NCBI GenBank assembly: GCA_027943335.1
Contig: BSBK01001157.1
Coordinates: forward strand, 1-64,000
Length of the DNA: 64,000 nucleotides
Direction: 5' to 3'
DNA from: Chamaecyparis obtusa
Taxonomy: Eukaryota; Streptophyta; Pinopsida; Cupressales; Cupressaceae
Shown in pieces: positions 37,176-47,807 of this stretch. Within the stretch, counting starts at the first letter, position 1, and each line of letters begins with the position of its first letter. The notes beneath the pieces were generated by a model. That model saw nothing but the letters and a program-made list of their open reading frames with translations. It did no database searches and was not told the DNA's origin. The position numbers and the translations under genes were made by a program.

Positions 37176-37731
37176 AGGATTCGTCAAAATCTCTAAGAAA
37201 AGTTGCAATTCTGAAAGTGTGTCATCTTGTTTTTGTTTTCTTAGCATTAGTAATATTGAATATTGAGTGGGTAACCGAGCCTTGGTACTAAGCTTTGTTT
37301 TGAGGGGCCTGATCCAAATGATTGCTAACCCAAGTATTTTCTAGATTGATCAATATTGCAAATTCCTAAGGATTACACATATTTAATAATCAGAATTTCC
37401 CTCGGTGGAAGAATTGTCCTTGATGCAGATGTAAAAATCAAATAGGGTTCATGATCACTAAAGTTATTCCAAGAGATTAACAATAGTCTTTCCCAAATGT
37501 TGCAGAATCATTTACTTGAGTGAATAAATAAGAGCCAGGTAGAGGATGGAGAGAAAAAGGAATATTGTTGTCACAATAGGCACAAAGTAATTCCGTCCAT
37601 ACATTTTATCGAACATTTAGATAACAAAATGAATAAAATATTCAGAGCATTTACAAAGTTATCAAAATCAAAATCAAAGTACAGGAACCTCAGGCCTCAA
37701 GGTCCAATATGTCAACACAAACCCTCAATAA

Positions 37732-37811
<80 letters not shown>

Positions 37812-38236
37812 CAAAACAAAATCAGAGCATTTAAAAAGTTTTCATACCAAAACAAAGCATGGAACCCTAGTGAATATTAGGGCCACCTGAAATATCAAGC
37901 CCCCAACTCCAGTATGTTGACAAAAACTATCATTAAGAAAATGCAGATCTTTTCTCAAAACCGGGAAGATGAAATTTAAAAAACCACAGGCAAAGCCACC
38001 CACCCTCGATTGATTTTTGTAGAGCAAAGATTTCTATTGTAGAACAATGCGTGCATGGAAGAGAGATTACCTTTTGCACGGCCCATCCTACCTCTGTTCT
38101 TTCCCTCTCAATCCACCGCTCTCCAATATTCGTAAAACCTGTGAACCCAAATAAAAATTATCAAAAACATGTCAAATATTCACTTCCCCCCATCCCTCTA
38201 CCTTTGCCACCAATTGAAAAATTAGCATTTCTTTTG
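37176..38236. other. Non-coding stretch with an (AT)n run
   Basis: No gene recognised. Two diverged copies of a segment containing AGAGCATTTA(A/C)AAAGTT flank the microsatellite (37645-37660 and 37823-37840), suggesting a local duplication. Confidence 0.45.
37735..37809. repeat. (AT)n microsatellite
   Basis: About 75 bases of uninterrupted TA dinucleotide. Confidence 0.97.
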
Positions 38237-38368
38237 TCTTAATTTTTAATTTAAGACAATTAAAATATTTTTTATATAAAATAATTAAAATAGTAATTTA
38301 AGTGTTAAAGACAAATTATTATTTTTGTCTCAAAGAAATGTCTTAAATTAACCTCTTGTGTAGTAGTG
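38237..38368. mobile_element. Possible right end of another, truncated CACTA element
   Basis: The sequence ends TAGTAGTG at 38368, the inverse of CACTACTA. The preceding 130 bases are rich in TTAAGACA and TTTGTCTTAA motifs arranged like subterminal repeats. I found no matching left end in the window, so it may be a fragment nested in CACTA-1. Confidence 0.4.
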
Positions 38369-38789
38369 ATTGAGCGCATTTGATAAATGTATCTGAATAA
38401 TATAACAGATAATTAAATTCAAACTTTTAGCGATAACACATGAATAGCCACACTTGGCACATTCTGACCATGAATAATCTTTTGGCTGGCTTGACCTTGC
38501 CTGAAAATTAAACATATGTATCAACAATATTTGAATAATGGCATAACTACTAAAGTTCACCTTGGGATACAAACAATATAATGAAACATTTAAAAATTAT
38601 AGAGCACATAGAATAGTTAATGTGAAATGCAACAATAAGTCTATTGGTGAACATAATATTAGAGCACACAGAATAATGTTTGCATAATAAGTCTATTGGC
38701 GAACACACATTATTGCTGAAATGCAACTTCTAAGAATATAAGTATATGATATTATCAAATGTTAATGTGTAAAGGAGTATTAATCATTC

Positions 38790-39056
38790 ATTTAGTCATA
38801 TTTATTATTAGGGTGACTAATTATTTAGTCATTTATTTGGTCATTTTACCCGATGACCAAATTGGTCATTTATTTAGTCATTTTACCCAATGACCAAATT
38901 GATCATTTATTTAGTCATTTTAGTTGTGATTTTACCTGATGACCAAATTGGTCATTTATTTGTGAATTGCAAAAAATGGGTAGAACATGATCAATTTTAG
39001 TCACGTGACTAAAAGTTTTAGTCACCTGGTCATTTATTGCCCAAATTCTACTAGTG
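38790..39056. repeat. CACTA-1 right subterminal and terminal repeats
   Basis: Repeats of TTTATTTAGTCATTTTA and GACCAAATTGGTCA palindromes fill 38790-38965. The palindrome GTCACGTGAC (39000-39009) and the terminus TACTAGTG follow. This mirrors the left end. Confidence 0.9.
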
Positions 39057-39900
39057 ACCTCTGCCCACATGTTTAGGGCAGCCCAACATGCAACCTCATA
39101 CTCCTTGCATGCTCCATTATTGTCATGTTCATGCGTTCAACCACTACATTTTCTTGTGGAGTCCTTGGTATAGTTTTATGTTTACGAATACCATTAGAGG
39201 AACAATAATCTTCCAATTCAGTGTTGGAATAATCACCACCATTATCAGATCTGAAACATTTTAGCTTTTTACCAATCTCATTCTCAACCAATCATTTCCA
39301 TTTCTTAAAAGTTTGAAATACATTATATTTCTATCTAAGGAAATAAATCCATACTTTTCTTGTTGCATCGTCTATAAATGTAACATAATACAGAGAGCCA
39401 CCAAGGGAAGGTACCTAAGCTGGTCCCCATACATCTGTATGCACAAGCTCTAATTTCTCATTTTTCTTTTCCTTCCCACTCTTCACAAAACTAACTCTCT
39501 TTTGTTTTCCATACACACAACTTTCACAAATATCCATATTGACACATTTCAGACCAGGTAAAAAATTCTTTGAATGAAGTAATTTCATACCTTTTTCACT
39601 CATGTGCCCAAGTCTGTTGTGCCAAAGTGTCGTGTCAGAATCTACATCAACTGTTTGATTTTCTTCCTCTTCAACTACAACAAGTGTTCCTGAACATTCA
39701 TTTTTCTCCGAAACAATTGAAGTAGAAGGAACAACATGACATGTACAAAGATATAAGGTGCCTACTTTCACACTTTTTGCTACTACTAAGGAACCTTTTG
39801 AAACCTTCCAAATTTTATTATTAAAAATAACCGTGCAACCCTCATCACCTAGTTTCCCTACTGAAATTAAATTCCTACTCAGCCTTGGAACATGTCTTAC
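39057..39900 (-). pseudogene. Copia-B integrase N-terminal and core part
   Basis: On the minus strand, the piece 39771-39415 has the GAG-pre-integrase zinc motif (LWHNRLGHMSEKGMKLL, then CESCVYGKQKR). The piece 39291-39073 has the catalytic core tail: RSDNGGDY with its Asp, and PRTPQENVVVERMNMT with the catalytic Glu. A stretch with stops joins them. The frame runs into the CACTA-1 insertion at 39057 and resumes at 17473. Homology places the break between the GLP and VNT blocks. Confidence 0.88.
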
Positions 39901-39903
39901 CTC

Positions 39904-40110
39904 TTATAGTAGCCAATGATTCTCATTCTGCAACTTAATCTTAATTTTCCCCTTTCCAACAATCTGATAGGGTTCATTAACTCCCAAATAAACTAGCCCA
40001 AAATCCCCTTGGACATAATCAAGAGAATAACCTCTATGGGGTATAACATGAAAATAAGCCCCTAAATCTAAAACCCATGAAGAATCAACACTTATTAAAG
40101 AAAGAAGCAA
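39904..40110 (-). pseudogene. Copia-B protease (active site altered)
   Basis: The 68-codon piece includes SSWVLDLGAYFHV, the Copia protease active-site region. The catalytic triad DSG is read here as DLG, so the enzyme would be inactive. It lies between gag and integrase, as expected. Confidence 0.82.
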
Positions 40111-40116
40111 AGCATC

Positions 40117-40950
40117 CTATTTGAATTTATTACTCACCACATTTGCCTCCTTGTTACCTTCTTGTTTGTCTCCTTCTTTATTCTTTCGAGACCAACAATA
40201 TTTCTTCTTATGGCTTGGTTTTCCACAGTACCAACAATCATTTGGTCCTTTGGATTCAGATCTCTTTCCCTTTGATTTTTCTCTTGATTTCCCACAATTT
40301 CCATAATTGTTTCCTCTCTCATTCATTCTGCCTCTGCTTTGTGCGCTCAAGACACTTCTGAATGTAGATCTACCTAATATTTTCCTACAAGTTTCCTCAC
40401 TCAGAATCACACTGATAACATCATCAAATTTTAAGGTAATAGAACCAGAAATAGAGTTACTAACAACCATTACCAAGCCATTCCATCTTTTAGGAAAAGA
40501 ACACAAAATCAAGAGAGCCATAATTTCTTCATCAAAAATAACATTTATAGAAGATAATTGACTGATAACCATATTAAAATCATTCAAATGATTTGTAACA
40601 GATCCACCTTCTATCATTTTCATATTAAACAAACGCTTTATGAGAAATACCTTGTTTGAAGTGGAGGGCTTTTCATACAACCTTTCTAGGGTTTCCATCA
40701 ACTCTTCAGTTGTCTTTGCTTTCGTAATATTAAAATCTATTGATTGTGTCATGCATAATCAAATACTCCCAAGTGCCTTTCTGTCAAGAATATCCTAGTC
40801 CTCATCAGTCATTGTTGATAGTTTCTTGGTTTTTCCTTCCAATGGCCACCATAGATCCTTCTGATAGAGATAGTCCTCCATTTGCATTTTCCATAATTGA
40901 AAGTTCTTCCCATTAAACTTCTCAACCTTCAGCTTACCCTTGTCTTCCAT
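40117..40950 (-). pseudogene. Copia-B gag
   Basis: Starting at the ATG at 40950-40948, the frame reads KVEKFNGKNFQLWKMQMED, a typical Copia gag start. It has two stops (near 40795 and 40758) and then stays open for 211 codons to 40117. The open part has the UBN2-type gag domain (LERLYEKPSTSNKVFL, MIEGGSVTNHLNDFN) and a zinc knuckle CWYCGKPSHKKKYC (CX2CX4HX4C) near residue 173 of that piece. Gag would coat the RNA genome. The stops truncate it. Confidence 0.9.
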
Positions 40951-41023
40951 TTTTCCCACTCAACCGTGAGACTCCCACTAAACTGTGAGACCTTCTTGTA
41001 GAGGATAACTGAAAAACAACCTC

Positions 41024-41035
41024 GCTTGGATACCA
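41024..41035 (-). promoter_or_regulatory. Copia-B primer-binding site
   Basis: On the minus strand, TGGTATCCAAGC follows the LTR end CCTAACA by two bases. It is a diverged initiator-Met tRNA site, and it fixes the element's orientation. Confidence 0.82.
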
Positions 41036-41037
41036 CT

Positions 41038-41467
41038 TGTTAGGATTAACAAGACATAAATAACAGTTACATGCAAATTTAACCAATATCATAAAATAAT
41101 AAACCACACAGAAGAGAACACAAAACACATAGATTTAACATGGTTCACCCAATCCCTAGGCTACATCCACCAAACGAAGAGTCCACTCTTATTATGCAGT
41201 AATTTTAGCCTATTACAATCTACAATCACTTGCAACTCAATACCGCTGCAAGAAGCTATGAAATCCTCATATATTGAGAAAACCCTAACCCTAACCCATT
41301 ATAACAAGACTTATATCAGTTAATAAGTTAACCCTAAAATACTTGACGAGTCAACCTAAGGAAAATGTTTGACGTATCAACTCAAAAATGCTTGATGAGT
41401 TAACCCCGAACCCCACGACAAATGAAAAGTGTACAGTACTTCCCTGATCAGTCACCACAAGCCAACA
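41038..41467 (-). repeat. Copia-B 5' LTR (right end)
   Basis: The 430-bp LTR runs from TGTTAGGATTAAC to about CCAACA. It is similar to 14824-15275 over its full length, with about ten percent differences by eye. One copy of the TTGACGAGTCAACCTA-type repeat has been lost relative to the left LTR. Confidence 0.88.
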
Positions 41468-41600
41468 CAATTTTCATATATACACTAATCCTTTTCCATC
41501 TCATTCAACCAACACTATTGTGTAAATTATGCTCCTATCTATCAAGTATTTAATACTTTAAGAGGAGTTTTTTATATGGAATATTATTTAGGAGTCTCAT
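41468..41600 (+). pseudogene. Gypsy gag continuation beyond Copia-B
   Basis: After the probable duplication CAATT the sequence reads HIYTNPFPSHSTNTIV and, after a frameshift, NYAPIYQVFNT. This resembles the linker that follows the zinc-ribbon end of Gypsy gag (residues ending KLVAPLN at 14815). It supports the view that Copia-B inserted into that gag. The rest of the Gypsy pol is missing. Confidence 0.55.
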
Positions 41601-42750
41601 AAGAGATTTGAATTGTTATTTTTTTTGACACTTTTATTGTTTGGTTCCTTGTGTATGTTTGCAATCTTAGTTTCCTTGTAATTCTCTTTATTTCTTAATA
41701 AATATTTACCCTTTTTCAAAAGAAAAGTACACATTGTAAATTGGCCTACCTATGAACAACAATAGGTAAAAAGATCCAATGCATCTCCAAGACACACCAT
41801 GGGTTAATTTTTCATGTTGTGATGTGGTTTTTGAGTGAGGAGTTCTTAAATTCGGACCATAAATATAAGGTTGATACTGATGCTCAATATATTTACGATG
41901 TCCCTTGATTAATGGTAGCTCTTAAGAACTATTAATGTACAATTATTAACTTATCAGTGTTATCAAAACAACAATAAGAAATAACCAAATCATTAATCCT
42001 GATCATCAGGGATTGTAGATTATATCACATATCGATCATCTCTCATTTTAATAATTTTATATCATGTCGGTTTACATGTGAATATAATATTTAATCTCAC
42101 CAATTATAGATCACTTATAAAATAGATCGACTCCCATATAACTTGACTCCTATATTACATATGTCAAGTGATGTGTCTATAAATGAAATGCTAATCAAGC
42201 AATATTTAAAAGAAATAAACTAATTAGTGATCTAATAGAGTACAAGGCCATGATTAATTAGTAAAACAATAAATAATTAAATGAAGAGTCACATATTGGT
42301 GAAAAGGACCAAATCCATATAAAGGGACACATCCACTCATTGTATAAATAGGTTGTCCTTGATCATCGACTCAGGGAAGTCATTCAAAAAGAATTCATTC
42401 GATTAGATAATACAATAAGATACAATCATTCAGATCAACCAAGCAATCAACAAATAAGAAATCAAAAATCAAGATCAAGCACCATTCAAACAAACAATAA
42501 ATACACTAGGATTTAATTAATCCAATCAACAAATCACGCAAGAACATTCATTGATATAATTCAGTCATCAATTAAGGAAAAAATAAAGACATTAGTTCAT
42601 ATCAATCACAACAAGACTTGTTCATTCAATGATAAAACATAGAAATTGTAGATTGCATATAAGTTTCCCATCCAACTTATTGATTGTAGATCAACAAAAG
42701 CAAGAATAACATAATCCAATCTTCAACATTTGAACCCTTCAAGAAGTAAT
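41601..42750. other. Decayed repeat sequence with a TATA box
   Basis: No gene is seen. TATAAATA at 42345-42352, followed by a possible transcription start, looks like the promoter of an LTR. It may be the remains of a separate Gypsy LTR. Confidence 0.4.
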
Positions 42751-44023
42751 TGTAGACATCTAAAAATTTCCCTTGAAACTCTTATTAATTAATTTAATTA
42801 AATTAATATCCTTCTCGACATTGCGGTTAATTTTAAATAAGTAATTATCTTTGTCCTATTCATCTACATATTTAATTCAATTTATTTAATTAAATGTATT
42901 CAATTCCATAAGGTATTTCGATTTTATTTAAATATATTTCCCTCATTATCCCCTTTTGAATAAATCTTATTTATTTAATTCCTCCATTTATCCATTTTCT
43001 TCTAAACCACAATTTAATTAAATCTAACTTAATCTAAATCCTAAACCCAGCTTAAAACCTAGCCTACTCACATCACTCTCATCCCACTCAACCTACTCCT
43101 TTGATTTAATCCTTGATTAACCCACTAACCCATGTGATTCCTAAAATAAATAAGCTAATTGGTTGCTCACACACTTGTGAGAAACCCTTCCCAAAAAGGA
43201 GTCACTTTCCCTTTTCCTCAAATGGACCAAGACATCTCTCTTACACCTTTCCTCTTCCAAAGTTTCTTGCATGTGAGATAAATTGAGCCTCCAACCCTCT
43301 TACACCGTTGTCTCCACTTGTCATTGACCCATCACTATCCAAAGTTTATTAGACATGTGTGAGAAAATCTCCCTCTTCCATGGCCTCCTCCTTACCCGTG
43401 TGTCTCCTATGTGACCTCCACATAGGCTCCACCTTTTCCAGTCCTCCTAAATATCTATAAATACAAGCACTCACTCCTTACATTTCATCCATCTTTTAAT
43501 ATAAAATCATAATGCTAGTTTATTTTTAATTCATTAGAATGGCATTCTTGTCATGCTAGTGTAATTTTCAAGCATCTAGAGATTTCATGTTAGTTATACT
43601 TTCATCTTAGCTTGTTCATCTTAGTTCATCATAGTTATTTTGAATCATTCATATTTTGAATCATCTTGGTTTCAATATCATTTGCATTTTCATCATTCAT
43701 CATCATCATCATCATCATTGGATCATTGTTGCAAACTAGTTCCTCATAATTGTTTTGTAATCTCTTTGATCTCCAATATTTAATGTTAGCTTCACTACAA
43801 TATTTAGCAAGCTTTGCATCTAGTTGGGGGTTTACTATTGTGTTTAGGAGAGCATACCCACATTCTCTCAAAAAGGAAAAACCAAACAAGTCTTGGGTTC
43901 ACTTATTTTAGATCAATCTAAGGTATGTGTTTGTCTTGGTGTTTTATCTTGTTTGAATATTGATTACAACTAATGTTTGACATGTTTGAGCCTGACTACA
44001 CAAGGTAGGAAAAAATGTAAACA
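42751..44023 (+). repeat. Gypsy-type LTR
   Basis: The segment begins TGTAGACATCTAAAAATT, a start typical of plant Gypsy LTRs, and ends TGTAAACA immediately before a primer-binding-like site. A TATA box (TATAAATA, 43456-43463) lies in the right half. A short CAT trinucleotide run is at 43690-43718. No second LTR was found in the window. Confidence 0.6.
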
Positions 44024-44042
44024 TTTTGGCACACCTGATGGG
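44024..44042 (+). promoter_or_regulatory. Primer-binding site after the Gypsy LTR
   Basis: TTTTGGCACACCTGATGGG resembles the TTTGGCGCC-type sites found after Gypsy LTRs. It lies directly after the LTR end. Confidence 0.5.
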
Positions 44043-46800
44043 CTCCACGTCCCTATTTTCCTAATAAAATTTTAAGTTTTTGTGCATATATAGGTTGATC
44101 TCTCGGATCAGCATTTGTGTTTAACACAATGGTGTCTCCGCATATAGACCAATGTCTGCACAAAATGACATATTCGCAGAGCAACATTTTTGCCTGCACA
44201 TCAACGTCTTCGCGTGCAAGGTTTTGACAATTTGTTTGCAACATTCACTCAGCTTAATTGCAAACTTAACTTGATTTCCTATATTTTATGTGGTTTCTGA
44301 GATTTTTACATTTGTTTTTTTCTTCAGATATTACTTGTTACGAACATAAATGCTGGTGAAAATTTTTAATATCTTAACCACAGGCTAAGTCATCATCTGC
44401 ATAGACCAACGTCTCTGCAAATCAACGTCTGCACTCTAACAAACAACATCTCTACAATAAGTGTAGTTATTATTTTGGTAAGTCTTAAAATTCATTTTAT
44501 CTATGTTCTATGTTTATAGTTGACCCCTTGAATCAACGTCTGCGCCAATCAACATCTATGATGATCAATGTCCACGTCTAGTTTTCAATGTCTCTGCGTG
44601 TTTTAAGATTTTGGATATTTTGACTTGATTTTTCCCAACACTAACAACTTGTGCAACTCTTATCCACAAGTCAAAGATGCAATAAGAAAAAAACTACTAA
44701 CACATGTAGGCTTTCTTCCTTGTCTTTGTTATTTTATTTTATGCTTTATGGGAGTGTCTTGTGTTAATTAGTTGCACCTAGTCGATTTAATCAGATTCAA
44801 TTTAGAATTAACCTAAGTGTCTTGTGTGTCTTGAAAACCTCGTTGATAGAGGTACTTTCTTCAAGGTTTTCATTTTTTGTTTATAAGTTGGATTCCCATT
44901 AAATACATGATACAAGACTACAACAAAAAGTATCCTCTCCCCTCGCCTTCATGAATCTTAGGTGTAAGAGAAAATTTTTCTATTTTTCCTCTAGAGAGGC
45001 ATGCTTGGAGATTTCGTTAAGCACCAAGGAATGACCTCAAATTGACAAATCCTCTAACTGGGATATAAATAGGACATGGGGTAAGCCCTTGAACATCTTA
45101 ATCTCAATCTCTAGCAAGGTGTGTTGATGGTAGCCTAGATCGGGCCAAAGTGCCTAAGTAGCCAACATGGTCAACTAGAGAATTTAGTGTTTCACATGCA
45201 TAAAAACCAATTGGGTACACACCATAGATCCTAACAAAAGCCTAGTTTATCAACCCCCCATTTGTCCTTGGTATAACACTTGTAATGCAAGAGGATTGTA
45301 TCGTCCTTTGAAGATACTCATCATACATATGCCCTTGGTTATAAGGTGTGAAGGCTTTTGTATTTCATCACTGAAAGTTAGGCAAGCCCCCACAAGGGTA
45401 TCCACTATTCACCCACTCCTTGAAGGTCTAGTGAAGTGCATATTTTTCTCATCATCTCTACATGAGATTACCTCTTACATAAGAAGGGACACAACACATG
45501 AGGGTACGATGTATCGAGATTGGAGTTTACTCTTGTTGGATTATGAGTGTTGTATTGCAACCATTCCTTAAGTAGAAAGTTCTTGATCAATGTTTAAACC
45601 TGTTTAAACAAATTTTGAAAAACTCTTTTGAAGGTTAAACATTTGTAATTTTTCAAGTTTCTACCTACTATGGTTGTTCTTGCCATGAAACAAAATCATT
45701 TTGAACTAGTCAAAACATGATCAAACTTGGTCAAAACCTCAAAAACTTGCAAATTGTGTCTCTTTCCTAGATCGACATCTCCAACTGTTGATCCACGTCT
45801 TTTTCAATCGGTTTCTGCATTGGCTAAATTGGCATTCCCATTCCTCAGGTCTGAGACCAATTTTATTTAACTGGAAACCTATTTTCCAATCAAAATTTGT
45901 GCCTCTAGTTCGGTGCCTACACAGATTGGCATCTCCATTTGCAACCACAATCTACGCCTTAAAACAATGAACTATCAGACTTGTCTAAATTTCATCATTT
46001 TGATCCTCCTAGACAACCATCAAGTCATTTTGCAAAAAATAGTCCTCTACGTCATGAAATTGTAATTTTTCCTATACTCTATGTTAGATTCAGGGAACCA
46101 TAAGAAGGTGAAAACCTAATTACCCCTTTCCTATAGAGAAAAGAAAATAATTGATAGAACCATTAGGAAAAAATAACATGTTATTCAAGCTCCCCAAGTT
46201 TATACCCAATGACTTGAACAATATGACATGATGTTATTCAACAATAAAGTTGTCAAAATTTTCATCAAGTATCAAGTGAATTGCAAATTCATTGCACTTG
46301 AAAGAGAGACTTAGATGAATAAAATTAGACCTTTTCCATCACTGCATCAATCCTTCATCCTTCTAATCTTCCATAGTTCATCAATCTTCCATATTTTGAC
46401 TTGGGTTCACAATCATTTACTTGGATTTACATCTAGTTGTCTTTATTGACCCACATCCAAATCAGAATCAAGATCAATCCAATCAATCAAACTAATACTT
46501 CACATCTTCATCAAGATTCTATCACAGTCTTTAGGTTGAAGATTTATAAAAATTATCATTAAGATCTTCATCCTTGGTAAAACCCTAGTTGAATTGTATC
46601 ACTTGCGAATATTGTCCATCTTAAGTGATTGATTTAATTAGTCAATATCCTATTTTTATTGATATCATCAGTCTATCCCAATTAGAATAAAGATGTCAGA
46701 TTTTTAAAATAAACTTCTCCAGGATCCAATGATTTAAATAACAATAAATTCTAATTTCAATACTGCACTTGTAACATTCAAACTTATAAATTCTTTAGAA
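44043..46800 (+). other. Gypsy leader with CAACGTCTGC-type repeats, no coding
   Basis: The leader is non-coding. Motifs such as CAACGTCTGCG, CAACGTCTTCGC and CAATGTCTGC recur about ten times in 44110-44610 and again, more diverged, in 45770-45960. No gag was recognised, so the element is probably truncated. Confidence 0.5.
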
Positions 46801-47807
46801 AAAAAACATTACACATGTCAACAAATATAAATGCAAGGTATGCACCTTTATTTGAATTTTATAACATGCTAGGTTGTCACGCAGTCACTGGAGGAATTAC
46901 ACAAGCCACCAAAGGTAAATGCAACACCTTGAATTCATACGCAACCCCTCAAAGGAATCACACAACCCACAAATACACATGCAGCCACAAAGGAAAGAGT
47001 CACGACTTGAATATAGACTCCACGCAGCATCTAGAAGAAGTCACATGACTTCCTGTAGCCCTTACACAACACCAAAAGAAAAACGTGGCTTCTAGATACA
47101 ACACGCCACCTTCTAAGAAACATTCGTAGCCTTAATAAATTATTGGAGGCATCTTGTACAGATAGTTTGCAGCCTCTAAGGAGATACAACAGCCTCCTTG
47201 CACACAACCAGTAATCCAGAAGAAAAATCAATTCCCAGTTGTAAGTAAATAATCTCAGAAATGCTCTTGCATGAAATTGGTATACTTCAGCACCAATTTG
47301 CAGCCATGAATTTATCAGAAAATTCTCCCACATAAACAATGCACAATTCACCACCACAGGAATGATTCAAAGTGCAGCAAAGAGGAATCAGTCCTCAAAC
47401 CCTTGTTAAAAGCTTCATATCATTTGCCCAATTCTAGACCGCCATAATATCATAAGGTCAGTCGATTTGATTTGCAGGAATTAGCTTGACGATAGATGAT
47501 GAAGATGCCATTATAATCAACCAGTTGATACAAAAGGTGGCTTTGATCATTCTTGTGGACAATCACTTACAATGATCAAAGCACAAGAATATTACTCAAG
47601 CATAGAAATTTTTAATCACAAAATCAATTGAAAGTAAAGGTAAATTCATGGCTGTAAATTCAGAGACTTTCAACTTGGTCTTGCTATGTTATTTAATTAG
47701 GTGGGAAAATTCATTTTAAATTTGCATTTCCAAAATACATTGAAACAAAAGTTTGCAATTAATTCAAACCAAGAAACTAAATTCAGGAAGAGCTAGTCAG
47801 GCTCTTA
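46801..47807 (+). repeat. Partial LTR copy related to the Retro-E LTR
   Basis: Positions 47675-47807 are nearly identical to the last 135 bp of the Retro-E 5' LTR (49170-49306), including GTGGGAAAATTC and AAACCAAGAAAC. The upstream part is similar in flavour only. The Retro-E LTR starts immediately afterwards at 47808, so Retro-E inserted at, or recombined with, the end of a related LTR. Confidence 0.65.

Larger units (their letters stand above)
17477..39056. mobile_element. CACTA-1: 21.6-kb non-autonomous CACTA transposon carrying host gene pieces
   Basis: The left end is CACTAGTA (17477-17484). The right end is its exact inverse complement TACTAGTG (39049-39056), and both are flanked by ACC (17474-17476 and 39057-39059), the three-base duplication expected of CACTA elements. 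Removing the element restores the Copia-B integrase reading. Subterminal regions at both ends are dense in ATTTGGTCA-type repeats and GTCACGTGAC palindromes. No transposase of the En/Spm type was recognised. The cargo includes HISN6 exons, a TANGLED1-like frame, at least one unidentified gene fragment and a tRNA relic. The size is large for a non-autonomous element. Confidence 0.92.
14824..41467 (-). mobile_element. Copia-B: Ty1/Copia element split by CACTA-1
   Basis: Two LTRs (14824-15275 and 41038-41467) in the same orientation bound a minus-strand Copia element of about 5.06 kb once the 21.6-kb CACTA-1 insertion is removed. Reading leftwards from the right LTR: primer site, gag (40950-40117), protease, integrase to 39060, CACTA-1, then the rest of integrase, RT and RNase H to 15628. 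Outside the LTRs lie AAATT (14819-14823) and CAATT (41468-41472), a plausible five-base duplication with one change. By eye the LTRs differ at about one position in ten, so the insertion is old. The protein order and the iMet-like primer site support Copia. Confidence 0.9.

Noticed and set aside
37629..37880. ORF containing a long Ile-Tyr repeat
   Set aside because: It is a translation of the (AT)n microsatellite.
47031..47357. 108-codon minus-strand ORF as a gene
   Set aside because: It lies in LTR-like repeat sequence rich in GCAGCC-type motifs and has no domain.
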